Below, piece by piece: positions 27,757 through 37,254 of a stretch of DNA of 64,000 bases. Within the stretch, counting starts at the first letter, position 1. Each line of letters starts with the position of its first letter. Below the pieces are notes generated by a model. The model was not told the origin of the DNA and searched no databases. It worked only from the letters and a program-made list of their open reading frames with translations. The position numbers and the translations under genes are program-made. This stretch comes from Richelia sp. CSU_2_1. GTDB taxonomy: Bacteria > Cyanobacteriota > Cyanobacteriia > Cyanobacteriales > Microcoleaceae. The stretch lies in NCBI GenBank assembly GCA_012034575.1, contig JAAUPF010000001.1, positions 1-64,000 on the forward strand, written 5' to 3'.

Positions 27757-28065
27757 CTATAAGTTTTTGGGTGATGTTTTAGGATATTGTCGTTTGAATT
27801 TTACTTCTACTTGTTGCAGAATTTGCTTGTTTTCAAACCAGTGTACTTGTACGGAAGCTCCATTAATTGTAACAGCCTGAATGCTACTCATTTTATACCA
27901 GTCTTCTGGATTGCCTCCATAAAGAGCAACCAGTCTGGAAATATCCCCTAATATATCGTCAGGCCCGCCCTGAATAGATCTACAATTACCAGCCTTGGCA
28001 TCTTGCAGCAGCAGTTGCTCTGGCAAATTTCTCGGACTTTCATCGGGAATAGCACCTCGATCCAT
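27757..28065 (-). CDS. Possible orphan toxin-tip-like small protein
   Basis: A 102-residue protein containing LPEQLLLQDAKAG, GGPDDILGDISRLVALYGGN, PEDWYKMSS and VHWFENK-ILQQVEVKFK. The LPEQL-LQDAK opening and the WYKM ... VHWFEN ... VEVKFK ending resemble C-terminal modules at the tips of large polymorphic toxins. Here it stands alone, without a secretion domain, next to an immunity-like gene. It might be a displaced toxin tip or simply an unknown small protein. There is no signal peptide. Confidence 0.5.
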   Translation of the reverse strand: MDRGAIPDESPRNLPEQLLLQDAKAGNCRSIQGGPDDILGDISRLVALYGGNPEDWYKMSSIQAVTINGASVQVHWFENKQILQQVEVKFKRQYPKTSPKNL

Positions 28066-28084
28066 AGTTTAGCAGTTTCTGATG

Positions 28085-28531
28085 TCAGTTGTTATTAGCG
28101 AGTTTTTTGTACTCCTCAGATTGGCGGATGTCATCTAGAATAGATTCCGGTTCTGCTGGTTCATCAGGACAAAATTCACAATCTATTTTGACGCTCGCGC
28201 GATAAGCCTCATAATCTAAAGATGCTTTTATTCTGAGCTTACCTTTTTGCCAACCTGGGGAACCAATTTTTAGAATCTGACAGTTCATTCCTTCAGGAGG
28301 GAAAATCCAGTAACCTCGTTGTACTTTTAGATTTAGTTCAGCAACAGAACAATTATAAAGCAACTTATAAACCATTAATGGTCCTGAGTTTGTTGTGTTT
28401 GGTATTCTTTGTTGCAGATTTTCAGCAAGTTTCTGACTCATTAATTCTTTAAATCTTTCGACTGTAAAAGTATCTTTTTCAATCATCAAAATATCTGTAT
28501 CGCACTCTAGGTCCTGAAACTTAGCGTTCAT
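28085..28531 (-). CDS. KGK-domain protein
   Basis: A 148-residue protein with the KGK signature GSPGWQKGKLRIKASLDY near residue 95, preceded by VQRGYWIFPPEGMNC. The N-terminal half is helical (TFTVERFKELMSQKLAENLQ). KGK domains are a cyanobacteria-centred family of unknown function. It is followed 19 bases downstream by the toxin-tip-like gene, so the three genes 28531-27293 could be one transcript. A 149-base gap, AT-rich, separates it from cytosine deaminase. Confidence 0.75.
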   Translation of the reverse strand: MNAKFQDLECDTDILMIEKDTFTVERFKELMSQKLAENLQQRIPNTTNSGPLMVYKLLYNCSVAELNLKVQRGYWIFPPEGMNCQILKIGSPGWQKGKLRIKASLDYEAYRASVKIDCEFCPDEPAEPESILDDIRQSEEYKKLANNN

Positions 28532-28680
28532 ATTTATTGTTTGGCAAACATTTTGCTGAATTTATCATACTTTATCATATTAGTCAATTGTGAATTTCAA
28601 GCGCAATCTATTTTGATTGCATATCGCGAAGATGGTTGTTGTTCGTACAGTACCCTATTAAAAAAAACACAACCTGACAA

Positions 28681-29940
28681 TTAAAGAAAAGTTGTTTTTG
28701 CTGGCACTGTTTCTGCTAGCAACTTCCCCCGCGAAATGACATACCGAACCGCAGCGCGCCTCCTAATCGCATCGTAACAACTGTCGGCATCCAATACAAT
28801 TAAATTAGCTGTTTTTCCCGCAGCTATCCCGTAACTTTCATCTCCCAAAAACAGAGTTTTCGCACCATTTTCAGTCACCATCTGAAAACAAGCTGCAATC
28901 TCCTCCATCCCCGTCATCTGACAGACGTGAACCGCCATGTGAGCGACATCTAACATATTTCCCGTGCCCAAATTGTACCAAGGATCTCGCACGCAATCGT
29001 GACCTAAACTAACATTCAATCCCTGCTGCCATAACTCCTTAACTCGCGTTATTCCGCGCCGTTTGGGATAAGTGTCCGATCGCCCTTGCAAGGTAATATT
29101 AATTAATGGATTGGCAATAAAATTGATGCGCGCTTTTTGCAAGATTCCCATCAGCTTAAAAGCATAGGCATTGTTGTAGGAACCGAAAGCAGTCGTGTGG
29201 CTGGCTGTCACCCGCGCACCAGCACCACTTCTAATCGCACAAGCCGCTACAACTTCCAAAAATCTCGACTGTTCGTCATCTATTTCATCGCAGTGGATAT
29301 CGATTAATGTATCGTATTTTTCGGCAAGTTCAAAAATCCGCCGTACAGAATTTACTCCATCTTCTCGCGTCAACTCGTAATGCGGAATTCCACCCACAGC
29401 ATCCGCACCCATTTCCAAGGCTGTTTCTAAAAGTTGTTCGTTTTCATCACTTCCGTAAATCCCGTCTTGGGGAAAAGCTACAACTTGCAGGGTGATCCAA
29501 TCTTTGACTGCTTCCCGCACTTCCAAAAGTCCTTGCAAAGCTGTCAGTTTTGGTTCGCTAACATCGGCATGACTCCTGACAAATAAAATCCCTTGAGATG
29601 CTTGCAGCTTTAAAGTTTCGATCGCCCTTTTTTTGACATCTTCCAAGGTTAAACTTTGTTTGCGTTCCCCCCAGATTTGAATTCCCTCAAATAAAGTTCC
29701 GCTGCGGTTCCATCGCGGTTCGCCCGCAGTTAAGGCAGAATCGAGATGGATGTGCGATTCGACAAAGGGAGGGCTGACTAATTTGCCTTGAATGTCGATT
29801 TCGCATTCACCGATTTCGGGTATTTTGGGGGAGATGGCGGCTATTTTATCATTGTCGATCGCGATATCTACTGTTTGCATATCGCCCTTGTCTAACAACC
29901 GACATTGGCGCAGGATTGTGCTATATTTTGTTTGGGACAT
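28681..29940 (-). CDS. codA: Cytosine deaminase-like amidohydrolase
   Basis: A 419-residue metal-dependent amidohydrolase, most like cytosine deaminase (cytosine to uracil plus ammonia). Metal motifs: HIHLD (residues about 63-67) on the first strand, HCDE near 215, SHTTAFGS near 245 and GHDCVRDPW near 310 with the catalytic-type Asp. The length matches the E. coli-type enzyme. Related family members deaminate other cyclic amines, so the substrate is probable, not proven. It belongs to a region with an AtzG-like subunit and a ureidoglycolate-lyase-like gene, together suggesting use of pyrimidine or ureide nitrogen. Confidence 0.85.
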   Translation of the reverse strand: MSQTKYSTILRQCRLLDKGDMQTVDIAIDNDKIAAISPKIPEIGECEIDIQGKLVSPPFVESHIHLDSALTAGEPRWNRSGTLFEGIQIWGERKQSLTLEDVKKRAIETLKLQASQGILFVRSHADVSEPKLTALQGLLEVREAVKDWITLQVVAFPQDGIYGSDENEQLLETALEMGADAVGGIPHYELTREDGVNSVRRIFELAEKYDTLIDIHCDEIDDEQSRFLEVVAACAIRSGAGARVTASHTTAFGSYNNAYAFKLMGILQKARINFIANPLINITLQGRSDTYPKRRGITRVKELWQQGLNVSLGHDCVRDPWYNLGTGNMLDVAHMAVHVCQMTGMEEIAACFQMVTENGAKTLFLGDESYGIAAGKTANLIVLDADSCYDAIRRRAAVRYVISRGKLLAETVPAKTTFL

Positions 29941-30107
29941 GGCTTTGGGTGGAAATTAGATAGTCGCCGATCGATGGGATTTTTTTTTTAACCGCAGAGA
30001 ACGCAGAGGGCGCAGAGAGAGAGAAGAAAGAGAGAGAAGAAAGAGGTAGACCTAAGTGCCAAAAAGTTTGCTAAACTTATTTATAGTTAACTACCTCCAA
30101 GAGGTTC

Positions 30108-30170
30108 CATGTTTGCCATCAAGCGAGCGCTCAAATTAAATAACAAAGAAGCGACCTTAAGCAAGTCTCG
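30108..30170 (+). pseudogene. TnpB 5'-end remnant
   Basis: An ATG followed by codons for MFAIKRALKLNNKEATL repeats the first 17 residues of the intact TnpB at 53922-55013 (MFAVKRALKLNNKEATL). The bases just upstream (GAGGTTCC before the ATG) also match. Similarity stops after ACCTTA. This is a relic of an IS200/IS605-type element from which nearly all of tnpB has been lost. Confidence 0.85.
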
Positions 30171-30184
30171 CAATGCAATTTTTA

Positions 30185-30676
30185 TCAAACAATCTCAAAC
30201 CTTAAATTGCAGTTTTTTGCCAAGTCAAAGGTAAAATGGTCAACTACATTTGTATCGCTCAGTTCGAGATTGTAAAAATCTACAAAATCCGCATCAAAAT
30301 ACGGCCCCGCGTGCCAAGTACCCACATCTAATTTGATGAAACAATTGCCCGGAATCCGAAATGCTGCTAGATTTTCTAAACTAGGTCGATCGCCCTCGGA
30401 CGGAGGCGCAACTGCCATCAGCCAATCTTTCCCAGCCAAAGAACCCAAACACTGAGTGCATCGAACGTGTCGGGTAATTTTGCTAAACTTGCGACCTTTT
30501 TTTTCCAGTCGCATTATGTAAAATCTCGGAATGCCATCTGTCAAATTTAGTTGAGCATCTTCGGCATCAAAAGACTTGCCATCAACAGACGCAAAAATAA
30601 CTTGACCGTAACTCCGAAAATTCTCCGCCGTCACCCATTCGGCTAACAACTGCTGAGTCAAAATCGATTCGCTCAT
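30185..30676 (-). CDS. Ureidoglycolate lyase-like protein (AllA family)
   Basis: A 163-residue cupin-type protein like AllA, which splits ureidoglycolate into glyoxylate and urea. Conserved blocks: AEWVTAENFRSYGQVIF near the start, ITRHVRCTQCLGSLAGKDW, MAVAPPSEGDRP, and KLDVGTWHAGPYF with the cupin His. ATG 30676 is preferred over an upstream TTG. In cyanobacteria it often appears without the other allantoin genes, and the real substrate may differ. Just upstream lie the 3' hairpins of the phycoerythrin operon. Confidence 0.8.
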   Translation of the reverse strand: MSESILTQQLLAEWVTAENFRSYGQVIFASVDGKSFDAEDAQLNLTDGIPRFYIMRLEKKGRKFSKITRHVRCTQCLGSLAGKDWLMAVAPPSEGDRPSLENLAAFRIPGNCFIKLDVGTWHAGPYFDADFVDFYNLELSDTNVVDHFTFDLAKNCNLRFEIV

Positions 30677-30772
30677 AAATCCCAAAATCCTTAGTTTTCT
30701 CGATCGCCCGTATTCTAATTCTTAGAATACAGCAGGCTTGAGGTCGATCGGATCGGGCAGAGCGACAAACAC

Positions 30773-30841
30773 AACTGAGGGACCCGATAGTCCTTAGCTT
30801 ACCCAACATTAGGCAAGTAAAGAACTGAGAGTCCCTCAGTT
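30773..30841. terminator. Nested inverted repeats downstream of cpeBA
   Basis: Arms AACTGAGGGAC (30773-30783) and GTCCCTCAGTT (30831-30841) can pair, and an alternative small hairpin forms from AACTGAG (30823-30829) with CTCAGTT (30835-30841). The T-run is on the plus strand (30840-30844), so for minus-strand cpeBA it is at best an RNA-stabilising or attenuating structure; direction is uncertain. Confidence 0.5.
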
Positions 30842-30890
30842 TTTAATTAATTGTGCCGTTAGAGTCAATTCTTGTCTCTAGAACAAAGAA

Positions 30891-31421
<531 letters not shown>

Positions 31422-31510
31422 TTAAGATTTTGGGTTGTTTTACCCATCGGAAAAACGCGAAAAGTCAAGGACTCAATAGCTAAAAAGAGTGCAAATCACT
31501 CGATAATTTC

Positions 31511-32400
<890 letters not shown>

Positions 32401-33012
32401 ATGACACAAGAATCTTTATTTGAGCAACTGAAACACCCCAACCCTCACCTGCGCGATCGGGCGATGTGGGAACTGGCCGAAACCTGCGATGCGACGACGA
32501 TTCCTCGCTTGATATCAGTTTTGGATGAGGAAGATACCACCTATCGGCGGGCGGCAGTCAAAACCCTTGGGGCGATCGGGGTAGACACCGTACCTTCTTT
32601 GGTCGATCCTTTGCTCAATAGCGATAATGTGACTGTTCGCGGGAGTTGTGCTAAGGCTTTAGCCCAGGTAGCAGTGAACTATCCTGACGTTCCGTTTCCT
32701 CTAGCAGGGATTGAGGCTTTAAAAACAGCACTTCACGATCTGAATCCTGTGGTTCATATTGCTTCGGCAATGGCTTTAGGTACGATCGGAGTGCCGGCTT
32801 TAGAGAGTTTGCTGGAGGTGTTGGCGGTGACGGATAATTTGGGTTTGGCAGTGTCAATTATTAATGCCGTTAGTTCCATTAATGACCCTCGATCGCGGGA
32901 AGTTTTAACCAAATTATCTAATGATGAATCTGCCGATACTTACATTCGGGAAACGGCTACCAGCGCTTTATCTCGCTTGGATTTGTTGAAGTTTAAATCT
33001 AGTCCGACTTGA
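32401..33012 (+). CDS. cpeZ: HEAT-repeat phycoerythrin lyase chaperone CpeZ
   Basis: A 203-residue HEAT-like repeat protein from ATG 32401 (MTQESLFEQLKHPNPHLRDR); an upstream in-frame start would add 31 unlikely residues. The all-helical repeats (AAVKTLGAIGVDTVPSLV; AMALGTIGVPALESLL) place it in the E/F bilin lyase clan. CpeZ assists CpeY in attaching phycoerythrobilin to alpha-Cys82 and acts as a chaperone in Fremyella. Divergent from cpeB and separated from cpeY by the cpeF pair. Confidence 0.82.
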   Translation: MTQESLFEQLKHPNPHLRDRAMWELAETCDATTIPRLISVLDEEDTTYRRAAVKTLGAIGVDTVPSLVDPLLNSDNVTVRGSCAKALAQVAVNYPDVPFPLAGIEALKTALHDLNPVVHIASAMALGTIGVPALESLLEVLAVTDNLGLAVSIINAVSSINDPRSREVLTKLSNDESADTYIRETATSALSRLDLLKFKSSPT

Positions 33013-33042
33013 AAAAATTGTAATTTGACATATTAGCGGTAA

Positions 33043-33059
33043 GGTGCGCAGTGCGCACC
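33043..33059. repeat. Palindrome GGTGCGCA/TGCGCACC, copy 2
   Basis: Between the convergent cpeZ and cpeF genes. Same family as 26174-26190; arms of eight bases with a single loop base. It may serve as a bidirectional 3' hairpin. Confidence 0.7.
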
Positions 33060-33077
33060 CTACATTCGATCGCAATC

Positions 33078-33971
33078 TCAATCCCAATCATCAGTTTCAG
33101 ATTGCTTTTCTAGTTGATTAATTGCCAAACTAATCACCTGCTTAATCCCTGCTTCCGCTTCTTTTTCTAATGCCGATCGCAAAGGTTCCAAAGCACTCGC
33201 ATCTTTGATTTTCATCAAAGACAAAGCAGCCGCTTTGCGGGTTTCTGCTTCGCGATGGTTCAGCAATTCCAGCAGGTGAGGTACTGCTGGTTTGTAGGTC
33301 AAATTGCCCAAAACTGCCGCAGCTTCACAGCGCACTGTTTCTGATGAATCCTGCAGGCCGTTAACCAATACCTCAAATGCTGCTGCTTCCCCACTATCCT
33401 GGGCAATTTTGGCGATCGCCCCCACCACAGCAGCGCGCACCGACTCCGAATCAGAAGCAATCTCCCGGTACAGGTAATCCTTAGCCGCAGTCCCAATAAA
33501 AGCCAAAGCCCAAGCTGCATGGCCCTTCGTACTTTCGGGATGGAGGGGCGAAGCTAAAATCTCCAACAAGACGGGTACAGAAGCTTCTCCAATCCTCGCC
33601 ATCGCGCCCACCGCCGAGCCTTTAACCACAGTATCTTCATCCTGTAGCAGGGCTTGGACTAAGGGAGGAACCGTTTCCGGATCGGCAATTAGGGTGAGGG
33701 TTTTGGCGCTGGCGCGACGCACGACGGGATTAACATGATTGAGGAGAGCCTCGATCAAAAAAGGGGTTGCGGGTTTGCCAATTTTTCCTAACGTATCGGC
33801 AAAACCCAAGCGCACCATCCCCCGCCCATCACCCATACACTCAACCATGCGTTGCAGGCGTTGGTTATCGCTGGAGTCAAATGTTTGTTCCGCCACTTCT
33901 TGTCTGGCTGCTGCTAAAAAGTCATCCACTTCTGCTGGAGACATCGGGAGAGCGTCGAGCTGATTACTCAT
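33078..33971 (-). CDS. cpeF: HEAT-repeat bilin lyase CpeF
   Basis: A 297-residue HEAT-repeat protein matching the CpeF/MpeV group: MSPAEVDDFLAAARQEVAEQ, DGRGMVRLGFADTLGKIG, NPVVRRASAKTLTLIADPET, LASPLHPESTKGHAAWALAF. In Fremyella, CpeF attaches the doubly linked phycoerythrobilin of CpeB (Cys50/Cys61 here). Convergent with cpeZ and followed upstream by a small gene 22 bases away. The assignment rests on the MVRLGFA and STKGHAAWALAFIG blocks and on the neighbourhood. Confidence 0.8.
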   Translation of the reverse strand: MSNQLDALPMSPAEVDDFLAAARQEVAEQTFDSSDNQRLQRMVECMGDGRGMVRLGFADTLGKIGKPATPFLIEALLNHVNPVVRRASAKTLTLIADPETVPPLVQALLQDEDTVVKGSAVGAMARIGEASVPVLLEILASPLHPESTKGHAAWALAFIGTAAKDYLYREIASDSESVRAAVVGAIAKIAQDSGEAAAFEVLVNGLQDSSETVRCEAAAVLGNLTYKPAVPHLLELLNHREAETRKAAALSLMKIKDASALEPLRSALEKEAEAGIKQVISLAINQLEKQSETDDWD

Positions 33972-33993
33972 ATTCTGAATTTTGAAATCACTG

Positions 33994-34251
33994 TTAATTG
34001 CCAGTCAGAGCGGCGTGCTGGGCGCGGAGGTTGTCGAGGGTAGCATCAATTTGGGCTAATTCTGGCTCTAAATTTGCCGTCAGTTTCGCTTTGGACAGCT
34101 TGGCCTTTTTAGCTGCTGCTGTCATGTCATCGATCAGGCGTTGCCGGTATTGCTCCAGCTCTTTAATGACTTCGGCAAGTTCTTCCTGGGAAACAGGATC
34201 TGTCTCATCGATCGCGCCTGCGGTTGCTGTGAGGTTTGAATTTTCAGCCAT
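33994..34251 (-). CDS. Small coiled-coil protein in phycoerythrin island
   Basis: An 85-residue helical protein: acidic N-terminus (TDPVSQEELAEVIKELEQYR) followed by Lys/Ala-rich AAAKKAKLSKAKLTANLEPE. I do not recognise a named family. Ending 22 bases before cpeF and on the same strand, it is probably co-transcribed with it. Its heptad-like pattern suggests a dimeric coiled coil. Conservation of its position in other phycoerythrin clusters would be needed to give it a role. Confidence 0.65.
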   Translation of the reverse strand: MAENSNLTATAGAIDETDPVSQEELAEVIKELEQYRQRLIDDMTAAAKKAKLSKAKLTANLEPELAQIDATLDNLRAQHAALTGN

Positions 34252-34434
34252 GTCTATTATTTTTGGGTTTGGATTGCGTTTAAGTTTAATATGTGTATGT
34301 TTGATTGTCTCAGATTCTGTCCCCGAGATCGTATAAAGTTTTAACTGCGTGATGGTATGGATCTAAAGTTCGCACTTCCTCACTGCCGTCAATAATGAAC
34401 CCTTTTGTAACGAAGAATTAAGCGATCGCCCTCA

Positions 34435-35703
34435 ATGGATAAACGTTTTTTCAATATGTTTGGGTTGACCGAAGACCAAGCGATCGCCCTCCTCCAAACT
34501 CCAACCGAACAGCTTGCTGCTCCGACAGAGCATTACGTTGCTGTCGCTCACTTGATTAATTTTCCCACAGAACGCTCTATTAATGCCTTAATTGAAGTCG
34601 TGCAAAATTCTACTACCGACGATATGTACGATCGGATTACACGGCGCAAAGCGTTAGAAAGTTTGGGACGCTTGCAAGCTAAGGTTGCTTTGCCCGTCAT
34701 TCGCGGTTGTTTGGGGGATGAGGATTGTTATACTGTCGAGAATGCGGTGTGGGCGATCGGGGAAATTGGCACGGAAGATAGGGAAATTCTGGAAGAAATC
34801 GCCCAATTATTAGAGCAGCCCGATCGAAGTTACCGAACTATTATTCAAACCCTGGCTAAATTAAATTATCAACCCGCCACCGATCGAATTAAAAAGTTTG
34901 TGACAGCGGATGACGAGCCGATTTGCAGTGCGGCTATCTCCGCTATTTGTCGCTTGACGGGAGACAGCAGTCAGATCTCGCAAGTAGTCGCCTTCCTCCA
35001 ACACCAAAGTGTTAACGCCCGACGAGCTTGCATCCAAGATTTAATCGATGCCAACTATTATGATGCCATTCCCCAAATCGCTCGCTGTCCGGTTTCCCTT
35101 GTCTTTCGCCTGCGAGGAATTCGACTGTTAGCGAATGCTGGAATGGCGGCGGGAAAAATTAGTTTTGCTGCTGTGGAACCCCATTTAGATAGTGTCATTC
35201 GCGATCGTCCCCAGGATCTGGATCTCGTCCACGAATACGATCTAAAACCGACTTTAGATTTTGTCATTAATGAACTCTATCATACAGATTTTGGACGCTG
35301 TTATTTAGCCAGTAAAACTTTGTTGGAAGTGTATCCAGAGGAAGCTCCGGACGCGATTTTAAAGACTTGGGAAAAAGAAGCTCACAATGATTATGGAGCG
35401 CACTATCACGCGATCAAACTGTTGGGCTGGCTGAGGTACGATCGGGCCTATGATTTATTTGTTGAAGCTTTGCACAATACATCGCCCCAGTTTCAAAAAT
35501 CGAGGGCGGCGGCGGCAATTGCTTTGGGAAATTTAGGGGGCGATCGGGCAATTTCACTGTTGAAAGAAGCTTTAACCAGCCACATTTTCGATCTCAAATA
35601 TGCTTCCTTACTCGCTTTAGAACAGTTAGGAGATCGATCGGGCAAAGAGATCGCAGCGAATGATGCCGATGAGCTAATTCGTGCCAAAGCCACGGCTTTG
35701 TGA
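34435..35703 (+). CDS. cpeY: Phycoerythrobilin lyase CpeY
   Basis: A 422-residue E/F-clan bilin lyase: MDKRFFNMFGLTEDQAIALL start, HEAT-like repeats (RRKALESLGRLQAKVALPVI; ENAVWAIGEIG), VFRLRGIRLLANAG and the C-terminal SRAAAAIALGNLGGDRAI. CpeY with CpeZ attaches phycoerythrobilin to alpha-Cys82 of CpeA. The length fits the usual 420-440. Divergent from the cpeF pair; a RelE-type module follows on the other strand, so the gene is probably monocistronic. Confidence 0.88.
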   Translation: MDKRFFNMFGLTEDQAIALLQTPTEQLAAPTEHYVAVAHLINFPTERSINALIEVVQNSTTDDMYDRITRRKALESLGRLQAKVALPVIRGCLGDEDCYTVENAVWAIGEIGTEDREILEEIAQLLEQPDRSYRTIIQTLAKLNYQPATDRIKKFVTADDEPICSAAISAICRLTGDSSQISQVVAFLQHQSVNARRACIQDLIDANYYDAIPQIARCPVSLVFRLRGIRLLANAGMAAGKISFAAVEPHLDSVIRDRPQDLDLVHEYDLKPTLDFVINELYHTDFGRCYLASKTLLEVYPEEAPDAILKTWEKEAHNDYGAHYHAIKLLGWLRYDRAYDLFVEALHNTSPQFQKSRAAAAIALGNLGGDRAISLLKEALTSHIFDLKYASLLALEQLGDRSGKEIAANDADELIRAKATAL

Positions 35704-35740
35704 ACGGTACTCCGTTCAGTGGTGGATAGTTTACAGGCGC

Positions 35741-35947
35741 TCAATCTTCAGACAACTCATTTTCTACCCAACTTCGCATTTCCTCACTCGATATACCCTT
35801 GCCTTTTTGAGCGCGGGCTTGCTCGATAATAGATAGAAACTTAGGATTTCGACTGATTTTCTCTGTTTCTTCATCAATACACCAAGATTGAAACAGGCTG
35901 GAGAAAAGTTGCTTAGTTCGTCTGAGAATATTATGAATTACAGTCAT
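35741..35947 (-). CDS. Putative antitoxin of RelE-type pair
   Basis: A 68-residue protein with Arg-rich N-terminal helix and an acidic C-terminus (ISSEEMRSWVENELSED), typical of small antitoxins. Its ATG overlaps the stop of the upstream RelE-type toxin gene by four bases. No DNA-binding fold is obvious. The antitoxin role is inferred from size and coupling. Confidence 0.65.
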   Translation of the reverse strand: MTVIHNILRRTKQLFSSLFQSWCIDEETEKISRNPKFLSIIEQARAQKGKGISSEEMRSWVENELSED

Positions 35948-36243
35948 GGGCTAATTACCTCCGTACCAATCCGAACTAAGTTGCCTTCTTTTACTCCTAC
36001 TGACAAAATATAGACAACCTGTTCGGGGTCTTCTTCTACATCATAGTATACTCTGAGTTCTCCTATCCGAAGTTCCCATGTAGCGATCGAATCGGGACGC
36101 ATGAGAAAACGATTTCTGGTAATGACAGTCGGTTCGTAGCTAAGTTGTTCATCTACCGAATCTAAAACGATCGATCTTTGCCGTGCTGTTAGCGTGCGAA
36201 AGTGTAATTTGACGATCGGGCGGTATTCTATTCTGTATGCCAA
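35944..36243 (-). CDS. Type II toxin, RelE/ParE family
   Basis: A 99-residue RelE/ParE-fold protein: AYRIEYRPIVKLHFRTLTAR, LSYEPTVITRNRFLMRPD, ATWELRIGELRVYYDVEED. The QLxYEPTV-TRNR and WELRIG blocks are shared with the toxin at 11893-12186, showing that the two belong to one subfamily. Toxin first, antitoxin second. It interrupts the phycoerythrin island between cpeY and the pentapeptide gene and may be a recent arrival. Confidence 0.85.
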   Translation of the reverse strand: MAYRIEYRPIVKLHFRTLTARQRSIVLDSVDEQLSYEPTVITRNRFLMRPDSIATWELRIGELRVYYDVEEDPEQVVYILSVGVKEGNLVRIGTEVISP

Positions 36244-36305
36244 GGGAATCTTGAGATTAGTTTAAACTGGGAACAGATTTAATTTATCATATTACCAATT
36301 ACCCA

Positions 36306-37127
36306 TTACAAGCATCCCAAACTTTGTGCTGTATTCGATCGCGTATAGGGATTCCAAGTTCCCAATTCTTTTCTAGGGCGGCCGCACAGATAAGCCCGTT
36401 CCCCATCACTCAAACCTTGAACTTCGCTAAAATCTGCGCCCTCCAAATTCTGAATCTGTTCCAAACTCGCCCCCGTCAAATCGGCCCCGCGCAAATCAGC
36501 AAACTGTAACTCTACGCCAATCAGTCGCGCATTTCGTAAATAAGCCCCTACAAGCGACACTCTTTGAAGGTTAGCCCCACTTAAAGCCGCTCCCTCCAAA
36601 TTGGCCCCCGTTAAATCTGCACCGCTCAAATAAGCTCCCCGCAGGTTAGCCCCTTGCAAATCCGCGCCCCTGAGATCCGCTGTATTGAGATAAGCACCCG
36701 CTAAATTCGCCCGCGGGCCCACCGCACCAGAATTCCGATAGTCAAAACCTTCGGGCCATATAGTTTGAGAATCGTAGAGGGCTAATTGCAGTTTTGCGCC
36801 CTCCAATTTGGCATCACTTAAATTGCAGCCAGTCAGAACAGCCCGATATAAATAACTATCCTGCAAATCTGCTCCTTTGAGATTGCTCGATCGCAAGTCA
36901 GCCCTGCGTAAATCAGCCCCTTGGAGATTGGCGCTACTAAGATTTGTCGTGCTTAAATTCGCTCCAATTAAAATTGCACCACTCAAAACGGCGGACTCTA
37001 AATCCGTACCGCTCAAATCTATCCCTTCCAAATTGGCATTGTTCAGGCTGTTGCCGTTGCGGAGGGCTGTTTGGATGTCATCAGCAGAAAAGGAAGTAAA
37101 GCTAAGACGAGCGACTAGGGGATTCAT
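36306..37127 (-). CDS. Pentapeptide-repeat protein
   Basis: A 273-residue protein made of tandem A(D/N)LxX pentapeptides from about residue 20 to 240 (for example ANLSTTNLSSANLQGADLRR and GANLRGAYLSGADLTGANLE), interrupted by a spacer around LYDSQTIWPEGFDYRNSG. These fold as a right-handed quadrilateral beta-helix. A signal peptide is absent. Cyanobacterial members with the TIWPEGFD insert are common and of unknown function. Placed within the phycoerythrin island on the minus strand, divergent from the cpeU-like lyase. Confidence 0.88.
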   Translation of the reverse strand: MNPLVARLSFTSFSADDIQTALRNGNSLNNANLEGIDLSGTDLESAVLSGAILIGANLSTTNLSSANLQGADLRRADLRSSNLKGADLQDSYLYRAVLTGCNLSDAKLEGAKLQLALYDSQTIWPEGFDYRNSGAVGPRANLAGAYLNTADLRGADLQGANLRGAYLSGADLTGANLEGAALSGANLQRVSLVGAYLRNARLIGVELQFADLRGADLTGASLEQIQNLEGADFSEVQGLSDGERAYLCGRPRKELGTWNPYTRSNTAQSLGCL

Positions 37128-37254
37128 AGGAAATATTTTGATTCAGACAAACCAGATCGATCGTAAAATTTAATGGGTCAATAATTTGCTTTTTAATGTT
37201 TCTTCATCAATTTTGTCAACTTTAATTAACTCAACAGCCGAGGTTCAACCGTAA

